A stretch of 64,000 bases of DNA from Microvirga sp. Its GTDB lineage: Bacteria; Pseudomonadota; Alphaproteobacteria; Rhizobiales; Beijerinckiaceae. A program made the translations under genes and the position numbers. The notes beneath the pieces are model-generated. The model was not told the origin of the DNA. It searched no databases and saw only the letters and a program-made list of their open reading frames with translations. Shown piece after piece: positions 39,489 through 48,747 of the stretch. Each line of letters begins with the position of its first letter. The stretch's first letter is position 1. Location of the stretch: the NCBI RefSeq assembly GCF_014699075.1, contig NZ_JACXAB010000001.1, forward strand, positions 372,001 through 436,000. Direction: 5' to 3'.

Positions 39489-41006
39489 ATGAACACTCCA
39501 CGCACGATCCGTCTTTCACCTGATGACAACGTCGTTATTGCCATCGACCTTGTGAACCAAGGTACCGACGCTGCCGGCCTGACAGCCCGCGAGCGCATCC
39601 TGCGCGGCCACAAGATGGCCGTGGAGCCGATCCGCGAGGGGGAGCCGATCCGGAAATTCGGCCAGATCATCGGTTTCGCCAAGAGCCATATCGCGCCAGG
39701 CGAATGGGTGCACGAGCACAATGTGGGCCTGCACGATTTCGAGCGGGATTACGCCTTCTGCACCGAGGCAAGAGAGAACGACCTGCTTCCGCCGGAACTG
39801 CAGGCGACCTTCCAAGGATACCGGCGCGCCTCGGGCAAGACCGGGACGCGCAACTACATCGGCATCCTCACATCGGTGAACTGCTCGGCCTCCGTTGCGC
39901 GCTTCGCTGCGGCAGAGGTGGAACGCTCTGGCATTCTGCGCGACTATCCGGGCATCGACGGCATCGTTGCCATTGTTCACGGCACGGGCTGCGGCCATGC
40001 AGCCTATGGTGAGGGGTTCGAGATCCTGCGCCGGACTCAATGGGGCTATGCCAGCCACCCCAACTTTGCGGGCGTGATCATGGTCGGCCTGGGTTGCGAG
40101 GTGTTTCAGATCGGTCGCATGAAGCAGGAGTACGGCCTCACGGAGACGGACACCTTCCGCACCCTGACGATCCAGGAAACCGGCGGAACCCGGCGGACGG
40201 TTCAGGCCATTGCCGACGCGGTGAAAGCCATGCTCCCGATCGTCGCGAAGGCGCAGCGGGAGACACGCCCCGCTTCGGAACTGATCCTGGCTCTTCAATG
40301 CGGCGGCTCCGACGGTTACTCCGGTCTCACCGCCAATCCGGCCCTGGGTGTCGCGTCCGATCTGCTCGTGCGTCACGGCGGAACATCCATCCTGTCCGAG
40401 ACCCCGGAGATCTACGGCGCGGAGCATCTGCTCACCCGCCGGGCCGCAACCCGGGACGTCGGTGAAAAGCTGGTTTCACGGATCAGGTGGTGGGAAGCCT
40501 ATACCGAGCGCAACGGTGGCGAGATGAACAACAACCCGTCACCGGGTAACAAGGCAGGCGGCCTCACGACGATTCTCGAGAAGTCCCTGGGCGCCACTGC
40601 AAAGGGCGGCCGCTCCACGCTTCAGGCCGTGTACGAGTATGCCGAGCAGGTGAAGGATCACGGCTTCGTCTATATGGACACCCCCGGCTACGATCCTGTT
40701 GCCGCCACGGGCCAGGTGGCAGGCGGTGCGAATCTCATTGCCTTCACCACAGGGCGAGGATCCGCTTTCGGGTGCAAGCCTGCTCCATCCCTCAAGCTCG
40801 CCACCAACTCTGACATCTACCGCCGGATGATCGACGACATGGACATCAATTGCGGCGACATCCTTGACGGCGTTTCCCTGGAAGCAAAAGGGCAGGAAAT
40901 CTTCGATATCCTGCTGAAAGTCGCTTCCGGAGAGCCCACGAAGTCGGAGGAGCTGGGTTATGGCGACCTTGAGTTCGTTCCCTGGCAGGTGGGCGCCGTC
41001 ATGTGA
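39489..41006 (+). CDS. uxaA: UxaA-family hydro-lyase, altronate/galactarate dehydratase-like
   Basis: This 505-residue protein of the UxaA family has a SAF-like N-terminal domain (about 1-90, containing HKMAVEPIREGEPIRKFGQI) and a large dehydratase domain (GYRRASGKTGTRNYIGILTS; NPSPGNKAGGLTTILEKSLG). Family members remove water from altronate, galactarate or related aldonates, giving 2-keto-3-deoxy acids. ATG 39489 was chosen; a GTG at 39480 is in frame, and neither has a strong ribosome site. The TRAP genes and GntR regulator make this a sugar-acid operon. The precise substrate is not decided. Confidence 0.85.
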   Translation: MNTPRTIRLSPDDNVVIAIDLVNQGTDAAGLTARERILRGHKMAVEPIREGEPIRKFGQIIGFAKSHIAPGEWVHEHNVGLHDFERDYAFCTEARENDLLPPELQATFQGYRRASGKTGTRNYIGILTSVNCSASVARFAAAEVERSGILRDYPGIDGIVAIVHGTGCGHAAYGEGFEILRRTQWGYASHPNFAGVIMVGLGCEVFQIGRMKQEYGLTETDTFRTLTIQETGGTRRTVQAIADAVKAMLPIVAKAQRETRPASELILALQCGGSDGYSGLTANPALGVASDLLVRHGGTSILSETPEIYGAEHLLTRRAATRDVGEKLVSRIRWWEAYTERNGGEMNNNPSPGNKAGGLTTILEKSLGATAKGGRSTLQAVYEYAEQVKDHGFVYMDTPGYDPVAATGQVAGGANLIAFTTGRGSAFGCKPAPSLKLATNSDIYRRMIDDMDINCGDILDGVSLEAKGQEIFDILLKVASGEPTKSEELGYGDLEFVPWQVGAVM

Positions 41007-41793
41007 CCGAGGGTTGACCGCCGTTCATGAACAGCCGACAGGCTGCGATAAAGGCAGATTCTTCCCATAGGGAAGTGTCTTTTAACGATGTGTTAACCAT
41101 ATTCCCGCAACCATGCTCGGGCTGATCCAGTAGACGGATCAACACTCTCCCATAAGTGAACGAGGCACGGATGTACTGCCTCGCTTCGCTTTGGGATGCA
41201 GTGTCAAGGGCATCAGCAAGCCCCTGAACTCATCACCGAAAACAGAATATCTTGACGGATGCGGGCGAAGCGCCTGTCACGACTCGGCGTCAGACCAGCA
41301 CATAAAGCGCTGTTGCGAGAGCAGCGACCCCGCCGACGAAGGCGTATGGATACCAAGTGGGAAACGGCTTGTCGTGACCTTTGAAACCCACGCTGCAACT
41401 CCCTGATACAAAGTGCCAGTTCAGTCCCTTGTTCATTTCCAAAATGGTATTTTTGTGAACCGCCGATGATGCGTGTACGAGCGTGGGTGAGACCCCTTCA
41501 GCAGCCTTGGCGCACTTAAAAGCCGCAAAAACCTACTTTGAAGGCATTGTAAGGAAGCGAAATCGCTCCCGTTCTCAACACTGTAGCGCTTGTTTTAGAA
41601 CGCCTCTGATTTTCGTCTAAGCCCTTGATCTGGATAGCTTCTCCCAGATATCTCATCTGACCGCCCCGAAGACGTTTGGCTGGTTTCGGACATGCGCCCG
41701 TAACGGCGGTTCACAGGGATGCTGGCGTATTCTCTTGCATGGGTAAGGCTGCGCATCTGCGCGCTCGTCCATGCGAACGAGAAGGAGAGGTTC
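41007..41793. other. Long intergenic region with one microprotein candidate
   Basis: These 787 bases are mostly non-coding. A minus-strand 33-codon frame at 41290-41391 has a ribosome site. A 7-base hairpin (CGAGGCA...TGCCTCG) lies near 41162-41183, downstream of that frame on its own strand. No other gene, repeat or RNA is recognised. Confidence 0.5.
41290..41391 (-). CDS. Candidate 33-residue single-pass membrane microprotein
   Basis: The frame starts with GTG 41391, seven bases after AGGGAG, and encodes 33 residues. The start is hydrophilic (MGFKGHDKPFPTWYPYAF) and the end is a hydrophobic segment (VGGVAALATALYVLV). The Lys/His-rich N-terminus, the aromatic belt WYPYAF and the single helix are typical of small inner-membrane proteins. 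It stands alone in a long intergenic region. Only homologue conservation or expression data could confirm it. Confidence 0.5.
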   Translation of the reverse strand: MGFKGHDKPFPTWYPYAFVGGVAALATALYVLV

Positions 41794-42258
41794 ATGAGGA
41801 CAAGCCCGTGGAACGAGCCTGGGTTTTCGACAGGAGGCATATGGGCATGTCTCGCCCTGCTCCTCCCCTTCAGCGGAGCGGCTCTGGCTCAGGATCGTGC
41901 TTCGCTCTCGCCTCTGCGCATCGAGCTGAACAAGATCGAGGCTGCGGGCGAGAACTGCCGAACCTATTTCCTGATCGATAATCAGAAGGGCGACAGCTGG
42001 CGCTCCCTGAAGCTTGATCTTTTTGCCCTCGATACGGACGGTGTCGCGGCCAAGCGTCTGGCTGTTGAAGTCGGCCCCGTGCCCGGCCGCAAGACCCTCA
42101 TCAAGCTGTTCGACTTTCCTGGCTTGAGCTGCTCCCGATTCGGACGCGTTCTCCTCAACGATGTCATGACCTGCGAGGGTGCTGCGAATTCCCGCGAAGA
42201 GTGTCTGTCGGCCCTCGAGACCTCCTCCAAGATCGACGCCGTTTCGTTCACGAAGTGA
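41794..42258 (+). CDS. Exported protein of unknown function upstream of exbB
   Basis: This 154-residue protein has a signal peptide ending in LALLLPFSGAALAQ. I do not recognise a family. The mature part has three to four Cys (ENCRTYF, GLSCSRF, VMTCEG, REECLSAL) that could form disulfides in the periplasm, and a beta-rich look. ATG 41794 follows AAGGAGAGG; the open frame back to 41719 has no such site. It lies 10 bases before exbB and is probably the first gene of the TonB operon, which suggests an envelope role linked to energised import. Confidence 0.75.
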   Translation: MRTSPWNEPGFSTGGIWACLALLLPFSGAALAQDRASLSPLRIELNKIEAAGENCRTYFLIDNQKGDSWRSLKLDLFALDTDGVAAKRLAVEVGPVPGRKTLIKLFDFPGLSCSRFGRVLLNDVMTCEGAANSREECLSALETSSKIDAVSFTK

Positions 42259-42268
42259 GATTGCTGTG

Positions 42269-42955
42269 ATGAACGACATCGTAGCTCCCGCCCCGCACGA
42301 TCTCTCCTTTGTCGGACTGTTCCTGCAAGCCGATCCGATCGTCAAAGGCGTCATGATCCTGCTCGTTCTCGCATCGCTTGGGTGCTGGACGATCGTGGTC
42401 GATAAACTTCTGCGTTTCAGGAGCGTCCGTCGTCAGGCGCGCGCCTTCGAAATGGCTGCCCGCTCGCCTGAGAAACTTCGCCAGCAATCGACTGGAACAA
42501 CCGGACGGATTGTTGCCGCTGGCCAAGAGGCGTGGCGCGATCAGGACGCGTCGGAGAGCCGCGCGGAGCGTCGGGAGCGGATCGAGCGGGCCATGCGCGC
42601 TGCGCTGTCGGCCGACATGCGCCAGCTCCAGGTGGGATTGCCGTTCCTGGCCACCACAGGATCGGCCGCGCCATTTATCGGCTTGTTCGGCACAGTCTGG
42701 GGAATCATGAACTCATTCTCCGCCATCGCCGCAAGCCAGGACACCAGCCTCTCGGTGGTCGCTCCCGGTATTGCCGAGGCCCTGTTTGCAACAGCCATCG
42801 GCCTCGTGGCCGCCATTCCGGCGGTGATCGCCTACAACAAGCTCACGACCGATCTTGGCCGCCTGCAGCAATCCTTCACGGCAGGCATCACGGCGCTCGG
42901 CGACCGGCTCGCACGCGATCGCAAGCCCCACCTGCGCACAGAGGCCGCCGAATAA
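42269..42955 (+). CDS. exbB: MotA/TolQ/ExbB proton channel protein
   Basis: This 228-residue inner-membrane protein has three hydrophobic segments. The ExbB/TolQ core is LPFLATTGSAAPFIGLFGTV with WGIMNSF near residue 140, and IAEALFATAIGLVAAIPAVI near 170. With ExbD it forms the proton-driven motor that powers TonB. ATG 42269 was chosen by family length and its distance from the upstream gene. Its stop overlaps the exbD start as TAATG. Confidence 0.9.
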   Translation: MNDIVAPAPHDLSFVGLFLQADPIVKGVMILLVLASLGCWTIVVDKLLRFRSVRRQARAFEMAARSPEKLRQQSTGTTGRIVAAGQEAWRDQDASESRAERRERIERAMRAALSADMRQLQVGLPFLATTGSAAPFIGLFGTVWGIMNSFSAIAASQDTSLSVVAPGIAEALFATAIGLVAAIPAVIAYNKLTTDLGRLQQSFTAGITALGDRLARDRKPHLRTEAAE

Positions 42956-43401
42956 TGGGCATGGGACCGCTCCGCACAGGCGAGCCGGACGACGAGTTCG
43001 GCGTTGCGCCTCTGTCCGAGATCAATGTCACGCCGCTTGTCGACGTGATGCTTGTGCTGCTCATCATCTTCATGGTGGCCGCACCTCTGATGACCGTCGG
43101 CGTGCCGGTGAACCTGCCGAAAACGGCAGCCGCGAAGGTATCGCAGCCGAAGCAGCCGGTCGTGATCAGCATCGACGCGCAGGGTCAGCCGTTCCTCGAC
43201 AAAGAGCCGCTCACGCCGGACATGATGATGCCGCGTCTCAAGGCATTGGCCGCGCAGGATCCAGCGCAAGTCGTGCTGGTGCGAGGCGACAGGGCAGTCT
43301 CATACGGGCGCATCGTCGAGATCATGGGACAGGTCAGTGCGGCCGGCTTCAGCAAGGTCTCGCTCATCGCTCAGGCATCAGGCGGAATGCCGGCCCGGTA
43401 G
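42955..43401 (+). CDS. exbD: Biopolymer transport protein ExbD/TolR
   Basis: This 148-residue protein has one N-terminal transmembrane helix containing the proton-carrying Asp (INVTPLVDVMLVLLIIFMVA) and a periplasmic domain (MPRLKALAAQDPAQVVLVRG, DRAVSYGRIVEIM). It is translationally coupled to exbB by a one-base overlap and is followed 17 bases on by tonB. Confidence 0.9.
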   Translation: MGMGPLRTGEPDDEFGVAPLSEINVTPLVDVMLVLLIIFMVAAPLMTVGVPVNLPKTAAAKVSQPKQPVVISIDAQGQPFLDKEPLTPDMMMPRLKALAAQDPAQVVLVRGDRAVSYGRIVEIMGQVSAAGFSKVSLIAQASGGMPAR

Positions 43402-43418
43402 CACCTGAACCAAGCCCG

Positions 43419-44312
43419 ATGTCCGCACAAAGCATCCGTTCGACGCATGAGCCGAGCCGGCTCGGAATTGCCTTCTGCATGGCGCTCGCCCTGCATGGAG
43501 CCGTTCTGGGAGCGCTGACGCTCTGGCGATCCAACAAGATGGATAACGCCCCTGGCGAGCAGGAGATCATCATTGATCTTGCTCCTGCCATGGAGGAGGC
43601 GATGTCCGTCGCACCTGCGGAGATGTCCGCAGTTGCGGCGCCTCCCCCGGAACCGGTGCCGCTCGTACCGGAGAGCGTCGAGCCCGTGGTGCCTGAAGAA
43701 GTGACGGCGGAGCAGCCTGTGGAAGCGGCCGAACTCCCTGAACCGCAGGACACCACTGAAGTGCCTCCGGTCGAGGCAGAAATGGCCATGGAACCTGAAC
43801 CGGCCGTGGCTCTTCCCCCACCCGAGGTGGTTGTCGCAAAGCCTGTTGAGCAGCCACCTCCGCCGAAGCCCGAGAAGAAGCCGCCACCGCCTAAGCCCGT
43901 GGAGCGGAAACCTCCTCCACGCCGGACTGTCGCCCAGCCGCAGCCGCCGTCCGAAGAACGCCAGGGACAGGCCTCTTCTTCACGCGAGAACACGGGAGGC
44001 GCTGCGGCCTCGGCCGATCCGACGGCACTCAACCGGTATGTGGCAAGTCTTACCGCAGCCCTGCGGAACCGCCTGCGCTATCCGGATGTCGCCCGCACTC
44101 AAGGGATCGATGGCGTGGCAACCCTGCGCTTCACCATGGATCGCTCCGGCCGCATCATCAGCTCGACCGTGACCCGAAGCGCCGGACATCCGGCTCTCGA
44201 CCAAGCTGCGATTGCTGCGGCAAGTCCGGGCTCATCGCTTCCTCCAGCACCAGCGGCTCTCCCGCAGCAGCAATTCTCGATCTCCGTACCGCTGCGTTTC
44301 AATCTGCGCTGA
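43419..44312 (+). CDS. tonB: Energy transducer TonB
   Basis: This 297-residue protein has an N-terminal membrane anchor (GIAFCMALALHGAVLGALTL) and a long Pro/Glu/Val-rich periplasmic spacer. A Pro/Lys stretch lies near residues 145-170 (PPPPKPEKKPPPPKPVERKP). The C-terminal TonB domain is VASLTAALRNRLRYPDVART through to the FTMDRSGRI region. It couples the ExbBD motor to outer-membrane receptors. No TonB-dependent receptor is encoded in the window. Confidence 0.92.
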   Translation: MSAQSIRSTHEPSRLGIAFCMALALHGAVLGALTLWRSNKMDNAPGEQEIIIDLAPAMEEAMSVAPAEMSAVAAPPPEPVPLVPESVEPVVPEEVTAEQPVEAAELPEPQDTTEVPPVEAEMAMEPEPAVALPPPEVVVAKPVEQPPPPKPEKKPPPPKPVERKPPPRRTVAQPQPPSEERQGQASSSRENTGGAAASADPTALNRYVASLTAALRNRLRYPDVARTQGIDGVATLRFTMDRSGRIISSTVTRSAGHPALDQAAIAAASPGSSLPPAPAALPQQQFSISVPLRFNLR

Positions 44313-44447
44313 TGATCTTCTCCGTCTTGAGGCCTGTGAACTTGACGGTCGCAGGATCGGGTTTAACCTGCTCACGAACAGCGCCTTTGGTCATCTGACC
44401 GTCCTGCCAGCGACGGAAGAAGGACCGCGGCCAGCGGGAGGAGCAGC

Positions 44448-45404
44448 ATGGCTGACAAGGCTTTCGCCTCAACGGGAGATATGGCCGACAAGACCGTGTC
44501 CTTCACCGGGATCGGGCCGGATCTTTACGCCTATACCGCCGAGGGCGATCCCAATACCGGTGTGATCGTCGGCGATGACGGCTGCATGGTGATCGACGCG
44601 CAGGCCACCCCGATGATGGCCGAGGATGTGATCGCCCGCGTACGATCCGTGACCGACAAGCCGATCAAATACGTGGTGCTCTCGCACTACCACGCTGTGC
44701 GCGTGCTTGGCGCATCGGCCTATAGCGCTCAAGGAATCATCGCCTCGAATGCCACGTATGACCTCATTGTCGAGCGCGGCGAGCAGGACAAGGCTTCAGA
44801 GATCGGACGCTTCCCGCGTTTGTTCAAAGGCGAGAGCAGCATCCCGCCCGGCCTCACCTGGCCCACCCTCACCTTCGAGAGCGGCATGTCGGTGTTTCTG
44901 GGCAAGCGTGAGGTGAAGCTTTTTCATCTCGGCGCCGGCCACACGGCGGGCGACATCGTGGCCTGGGTGCCGGACGCGGAGGTCATGTTCACCGGCGATC
45001 TCATGGAGTATCACTCGGCCTGCTATTGCGGAGACGCCTATTTGCGCGAATGGCCGCTGACGCTCGACGCCATCCTGGACTTCCAGCCGCAGGCCATCGC
45101 TCCCGGTCGCGGCGCTGCCTTGCGCGGCAGCCAGCAGGTTCGCGAGGCAGCGGCCATGACCCGCGACTTCGTCACCACGCTCTATGGCGCAGCTGAACTG
45201 TCGGCGGCGCGTGGTCGCTCGCTGAAGGAGACGTTTGCCGCAACCCGCGAGGTCATGGATCCGAAGTTCGGAGACTTCGCCATCTATGAGCACTGCCTTC
45301 CCTTCAACGTCTCGCGCGCCTTCGACGAGGCCTCAGGCATCGATCATCCCGTGATCTGGACCGCTGAGCGGGATCGCGAGATGTGGGCGGCCCTCCAGAG
45401 CTGA
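44448..45404 (+). CDS. MBL-fold metallo-hydrolase with altered metal motif
   Basis: This 318-residue metallo-beta-lactamase-fold protein has YVVLSHYHAVRVLG where active enzymes have HxHxDH, so Asp and the third His are replaced by Val and Arg. Later landmarks are kept (HLGAGHTAGDIVAWVPDAEV with FTGDLMEYHSACYCGDAY, and a C-terminal CLPFNVSRAFDEA). The metal site must therefore differ or hold one ion. It is the first gene of an operon with an FAD monooxygenase and a DUF2783 protein. It probably acts on the product or substrate of that monooxygenase. Confidence 0.82.
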   Translation: MADKAFASTGDMADKTVSFTGIGPDLYAYTAEGDPNTGVIVGDDGCMVIDAQATPMMAEDVIARVRSVTDKPIKYVVLSHYHAVRVLGASAYSAQGIIASNATYDLIVERGEQDKASEIGRFPRLFKGESSIPPGLTWPTLTFESGMSVFLGKREVKLFHLGAGHTAGDIVAWVPDAEVMFTGDLMEYHSACYCGDAYLREWPLTLDAILDFQPQAIAPGRGAALRGSQQVREAAAMTRDFVTTLYGAAELSAARGRSLKETFAATREVMDPKFGDFAIYEHCLPFNVSRAFDEASGIDHPVIWTAERDREMWAALQS

Positions 45405-45437
45405 CGCTCGGTTCGAGATGGAGGGATGGGAAGCGCC

Positions 45438-47042
45438 ATGAACACCCGCAAAGTCCTCTATCAATACGGCTACCGCCGCTGCCCCGATCAGGATCGCCCC
45501 TCTCCTGCCCGCCATTCCGTGGTGGTGGTCGGCGCAGGACCTGTCGGGCTGTGCACGGCCATCGATCTCGCGCAGCGCGGCATCCCCGTGGTGCTCCTCG
45601 ACGACGCAGACCGGATCGGCGAAGGGTCGCGCGGCATCTGCTATGCCAAGCGCACGCTCGAGATCCTCGACCGTCTCGGGGTTGCGGAGCCTTGCCTCGA
45701 GAAGGGGGTGACCTGGAAGATCGGCAAGGTCTTTCAAAACGACGACCTGCTCTACGCCTTCGATCTTCTGCCCGAGGAAGGGCACAAGATGCCCGCCTTC
45801 ATCAATCTCCAGCAATACTATCTGGAGCACGCCCTCGTGGAGCGCGCTGCTGCACTCCCGAACCTTGAGATCCGCTGGCGGAACAAGGTGGTGGACCTTA
45901 AACGCCACAACGACGGGGCTAAGCTCACCATCGAGACGCCCGAAGGCCTCTATGATCTCGACGCCGAATGGATTGTCGCTGCCGATGGCGCGCGCTCCCC
46001 TTTGCGCGCCATGCTGGGACTGGCGTTCCAGGGTGAGGCCTTCGAGGACCGGTTCCTCATTGCCGACGTGAAGATGAAAGGCGATTTTCCGCCCGAGCGC
46101 TGGTTCTGGTTCGATCCACCCTTCCATGACGGCCAATCCGCTCTCCTGCACAAGCAGCCGGACGATGTCTGGCGGATCGACCTGCAGCTCGGGCGTGATG
46201 CGGATGTGAGAGCCGAGCAGGCGCCTGAGCGTGTGATGCCGCGGCTCAGGCAGATGCTGGGCCACGACAATTTCTCGCTCGAATGGGTCTCGGTCTACAC
46301 CTTTCAGTGCCGTCGCCTGGAGCGCTTCGTTCATGGCCGCGTGGTGTTTGCCGGAGACGCAGCCCATCAGGTCTCGCCCTTCGGCGCGCGAGGCGCAAAT
46401 TCCGGCATTCAGGATGCGGACAATCTGGCTTGGAAGCTTGATCTCGTTCTCAAGGGTGAGGCGCCGGAGCGGCTGATCGAATCATACGATCTCGAACGCT
46501 CTGCCGCCGCCGATGAGAATATCGGTCACTCGACCCGTTCGACCGACTTCATCGCGCCACGCTCGGCGCAGGAACTTCGCTTCCGCAATGCGGCTCTGGC
46601 CCTCGCGCGCCATGCTCCCTTTGCCAAGCGGATGGTGAATTCGGGAAGGCTATCGATGCCGTCCACTTACGACACACCGCTTTCGACGCCGGATGTGGAC
46701 ACCTGGTCCGGCTCTGCTCGCCTCGGCGCCCCTCTTCCCGACGCTCCCATGCAGGACCGTAACGGACGGCCGATCTGGTTGCTTGATGCGATTGGCGGTG
46801 AGGAGACGATCCTGCATGTGCCGAACGGAGCTCAGCTCCCGACGGGCTCCCGCGTTCTCGTCATCGGTGACGATCTTATCGACGCGCACGGCACCTTCGC
46901 ACAGCGATTCGATGCGAGCCCTGGCAGCACCTATCTCGTGCGTCCCGACCAGCACCTCGCAGCACGCTGGCGCCATGGGACACCCTCGCTGATTAAAGGC
47001 GCCTCCTATCGTTTGCGAGGGTTTGAGGGAGGCCATGCATGA
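45438..47042 (+). CDS. FAD-dependent aromatic hydroxylase, MhpA/PheA-like
   Basis: This 534-residue group A flavoprotein monooxygenase has the FAD site VVVVGAGPVGLCTAIDLAQR near residue 30. The DG motif is WIVAADGARSPLRAMLG, and the GD motif is VVFAGDAAHQVSPFGARGAN near residue 300. A C-terminal thioredoxin-like part follows. Relatives hydroxylate phenols, hydroxyphenylpropionate or hydroxybenzoates. ATG 45438 has GGGAAG upstream; an ATG at 45426 is too close to its GGAGG. It is coupled by ATGA to the DUF2783 gene. Confidence 0.87.
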   Translation: MNTRKVLYQYGYRRCPDQDRPSPARHSVVVVGAGPVGLCTAIDLAQRGIPVVLLDDADRIGEGSRGICYAKRTLEILDRLGVAEPCLEKGVTWKIGKVFQNDDLLYAFDLLPEEGHKMPAFINLQQYYLEHALVERAAALPNLEIRWRNKVVDLKRHNDGAKLTIETPEGLYDLDAEWIVAADGARSPLRAMLGLAFQGEAFEDRFLIADVKMKGDFPPERWFWFDPPFHDGQSALLHKQPDDVWRIDLQLGRDADVRAEQAPERVMPRLRQMLGHDNFSLEWVSVYTFQCRRLERFVHGRVVFAGDAAHQVSPFGARGANSGIQDADNLAWKLDLVLKGEAPERLIESYDLERSAAADENIGHSTRSTDFIAPRSAQELRFRNAALALARHAPFAKRMVNSGRLSMPSTYDTPLSTPDVDTWSGSARLGAPLPDAPMQDRNGRPIWLLDAIGGEETILHVPNGAQLPTGSRVLVIGDDLIDAHGTFAQRFDASPGSTYLVRPDQHLAARWRHGTPSLIKGASYRLRGFEGGHA

Positions 47043-47257
47043 CCACGCTCACTACCGAGAGCCGTCTGGCCGACCCGGATCAAACCTATCGTACGCTGAT
47101 CGAGGCGCATCGAGGGTTGTCGGATGAGGACAGCGCGGCCCTCAACAGCCGCCTTGTCCTGATCCTGGCTAATCACATCGGCGAGCACGCGGTGCTCCAG
47201 GAGGCCATTGCTCTCGCGAAGCAGAGCATGGAGCCCGTGGAACCCACGTCGGAGTGA
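47039..47257 (+). CDS. DUF2783 protein
   Basis: This 72-residue soluble helical protein (RTLIEAHRGLSDEDSAALNS then RLVLILANHIG) has the DUF2783 pattern. The family has no assigned function but is usually found beside FAD monooxygenases. The start overlaps the monooxygenase stop by four bases, so equal synthesis is likely. It may be a small accessory subunit; this is inference from gene order. Confidence 0.8.
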   Translation: MTTLTTESRLADPDQTYRTLIEAHRGLSDEDSAALNSRLVLILANHIGEHAVLQEAIALAKQSMEPVEPTSE

Positions 47258-47267
47258 TCAGATCTTG

Positions 47268-47964
<697 letters not shown>

Positions 47965-47972
<8 letters not shown>

Positions 47973-48747
47973 GGGCAGCCTCCCGGGCACCGTGCTGTCC
48001 CAGATAAGCCTCAAGGACCCTTGGATCATCGCGCACCTCCCGCGGCGTTCCTTCGGCCAGCGGCCTGCCTCGCTCCAGAACCAGGATCCTGTCGGAGATC
48101 TTCATGACAAGCTTCATGTCGTGCTCCACGAGCACGACGGCGACACCCCTGTCGGCAACCTGCCGGATCAGGTGATCGATTTCCTCGGTCTCGACCGCAT
48201 TGCAGCCGGCCGCCGGTTCATCGAGAAGCAGCACGCGCGGTTCGGCCGCGAGGGCGCGGGCGATCTCGAGGCGCTTGCAGGCGCCATAAGGGAGCGACCC
48301 GGCCGGCACGTCCGCAGCATCCTTGAGGCCCACAGAGACAAGGAGATCAAGCGCGGCAGCCCGCGTCTCCCGGTTCTGGCGCGTCACGGACGTCGTTCTG
48401 AACAGCGCTGGCAGGAGACTGCACTTTTCGCGGAGATGGCGCCCAACCATCACGTTCTCGCAAGCCGTCATGCGCTGGAAGATCTGCAGGTTCTGGAATG
48501 TGCGGGAGAGGCCCCGAGCAGCCAGCTTGTGGGGTGACAGACCGGTTACATCCTCGTCGGCCAAGTGGATCGTGCCACGGCTTGCGGCGTAGATGCCGGA
48601 AACGATGTTGAACAGCGTTGTTTTTCCGGCCCCGTTCGGCCCGATGATCGAGAGGATCTGGCCGGGGCTCACCGTGAAGCTCACGCCATCGACGGCTTTC
48701 ACGCCGCCGAAGGAAATGCCGATATCCGTGGCCTTGAGGATCGTCAT
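47965..48747 (-). CDS. livG: ABC transporter ATP-binding protein, LivG family
   Basis: This 260-residue ATPase has Walker A GPNGAGKTTLFNIVSG, Walker B VLLLDEPAAGC and the LivG-specific C-terminus (GTPREVRDDPRVLEAYLG). The ABC signature region reads SLPYGACKRLEIARAL, with YGACKR where LSYGxQR is usual in this subfamily. It overlaps livM by ATGA. Confidence 0.9.

Noticed and set aside
41191-41406. A 71-codon plus-strand frame in the long intergenic region
   Set aside because: It has no ribosome site and no protein-like composition, and it lies opposite the better supported 33-codon minus-strand frame.
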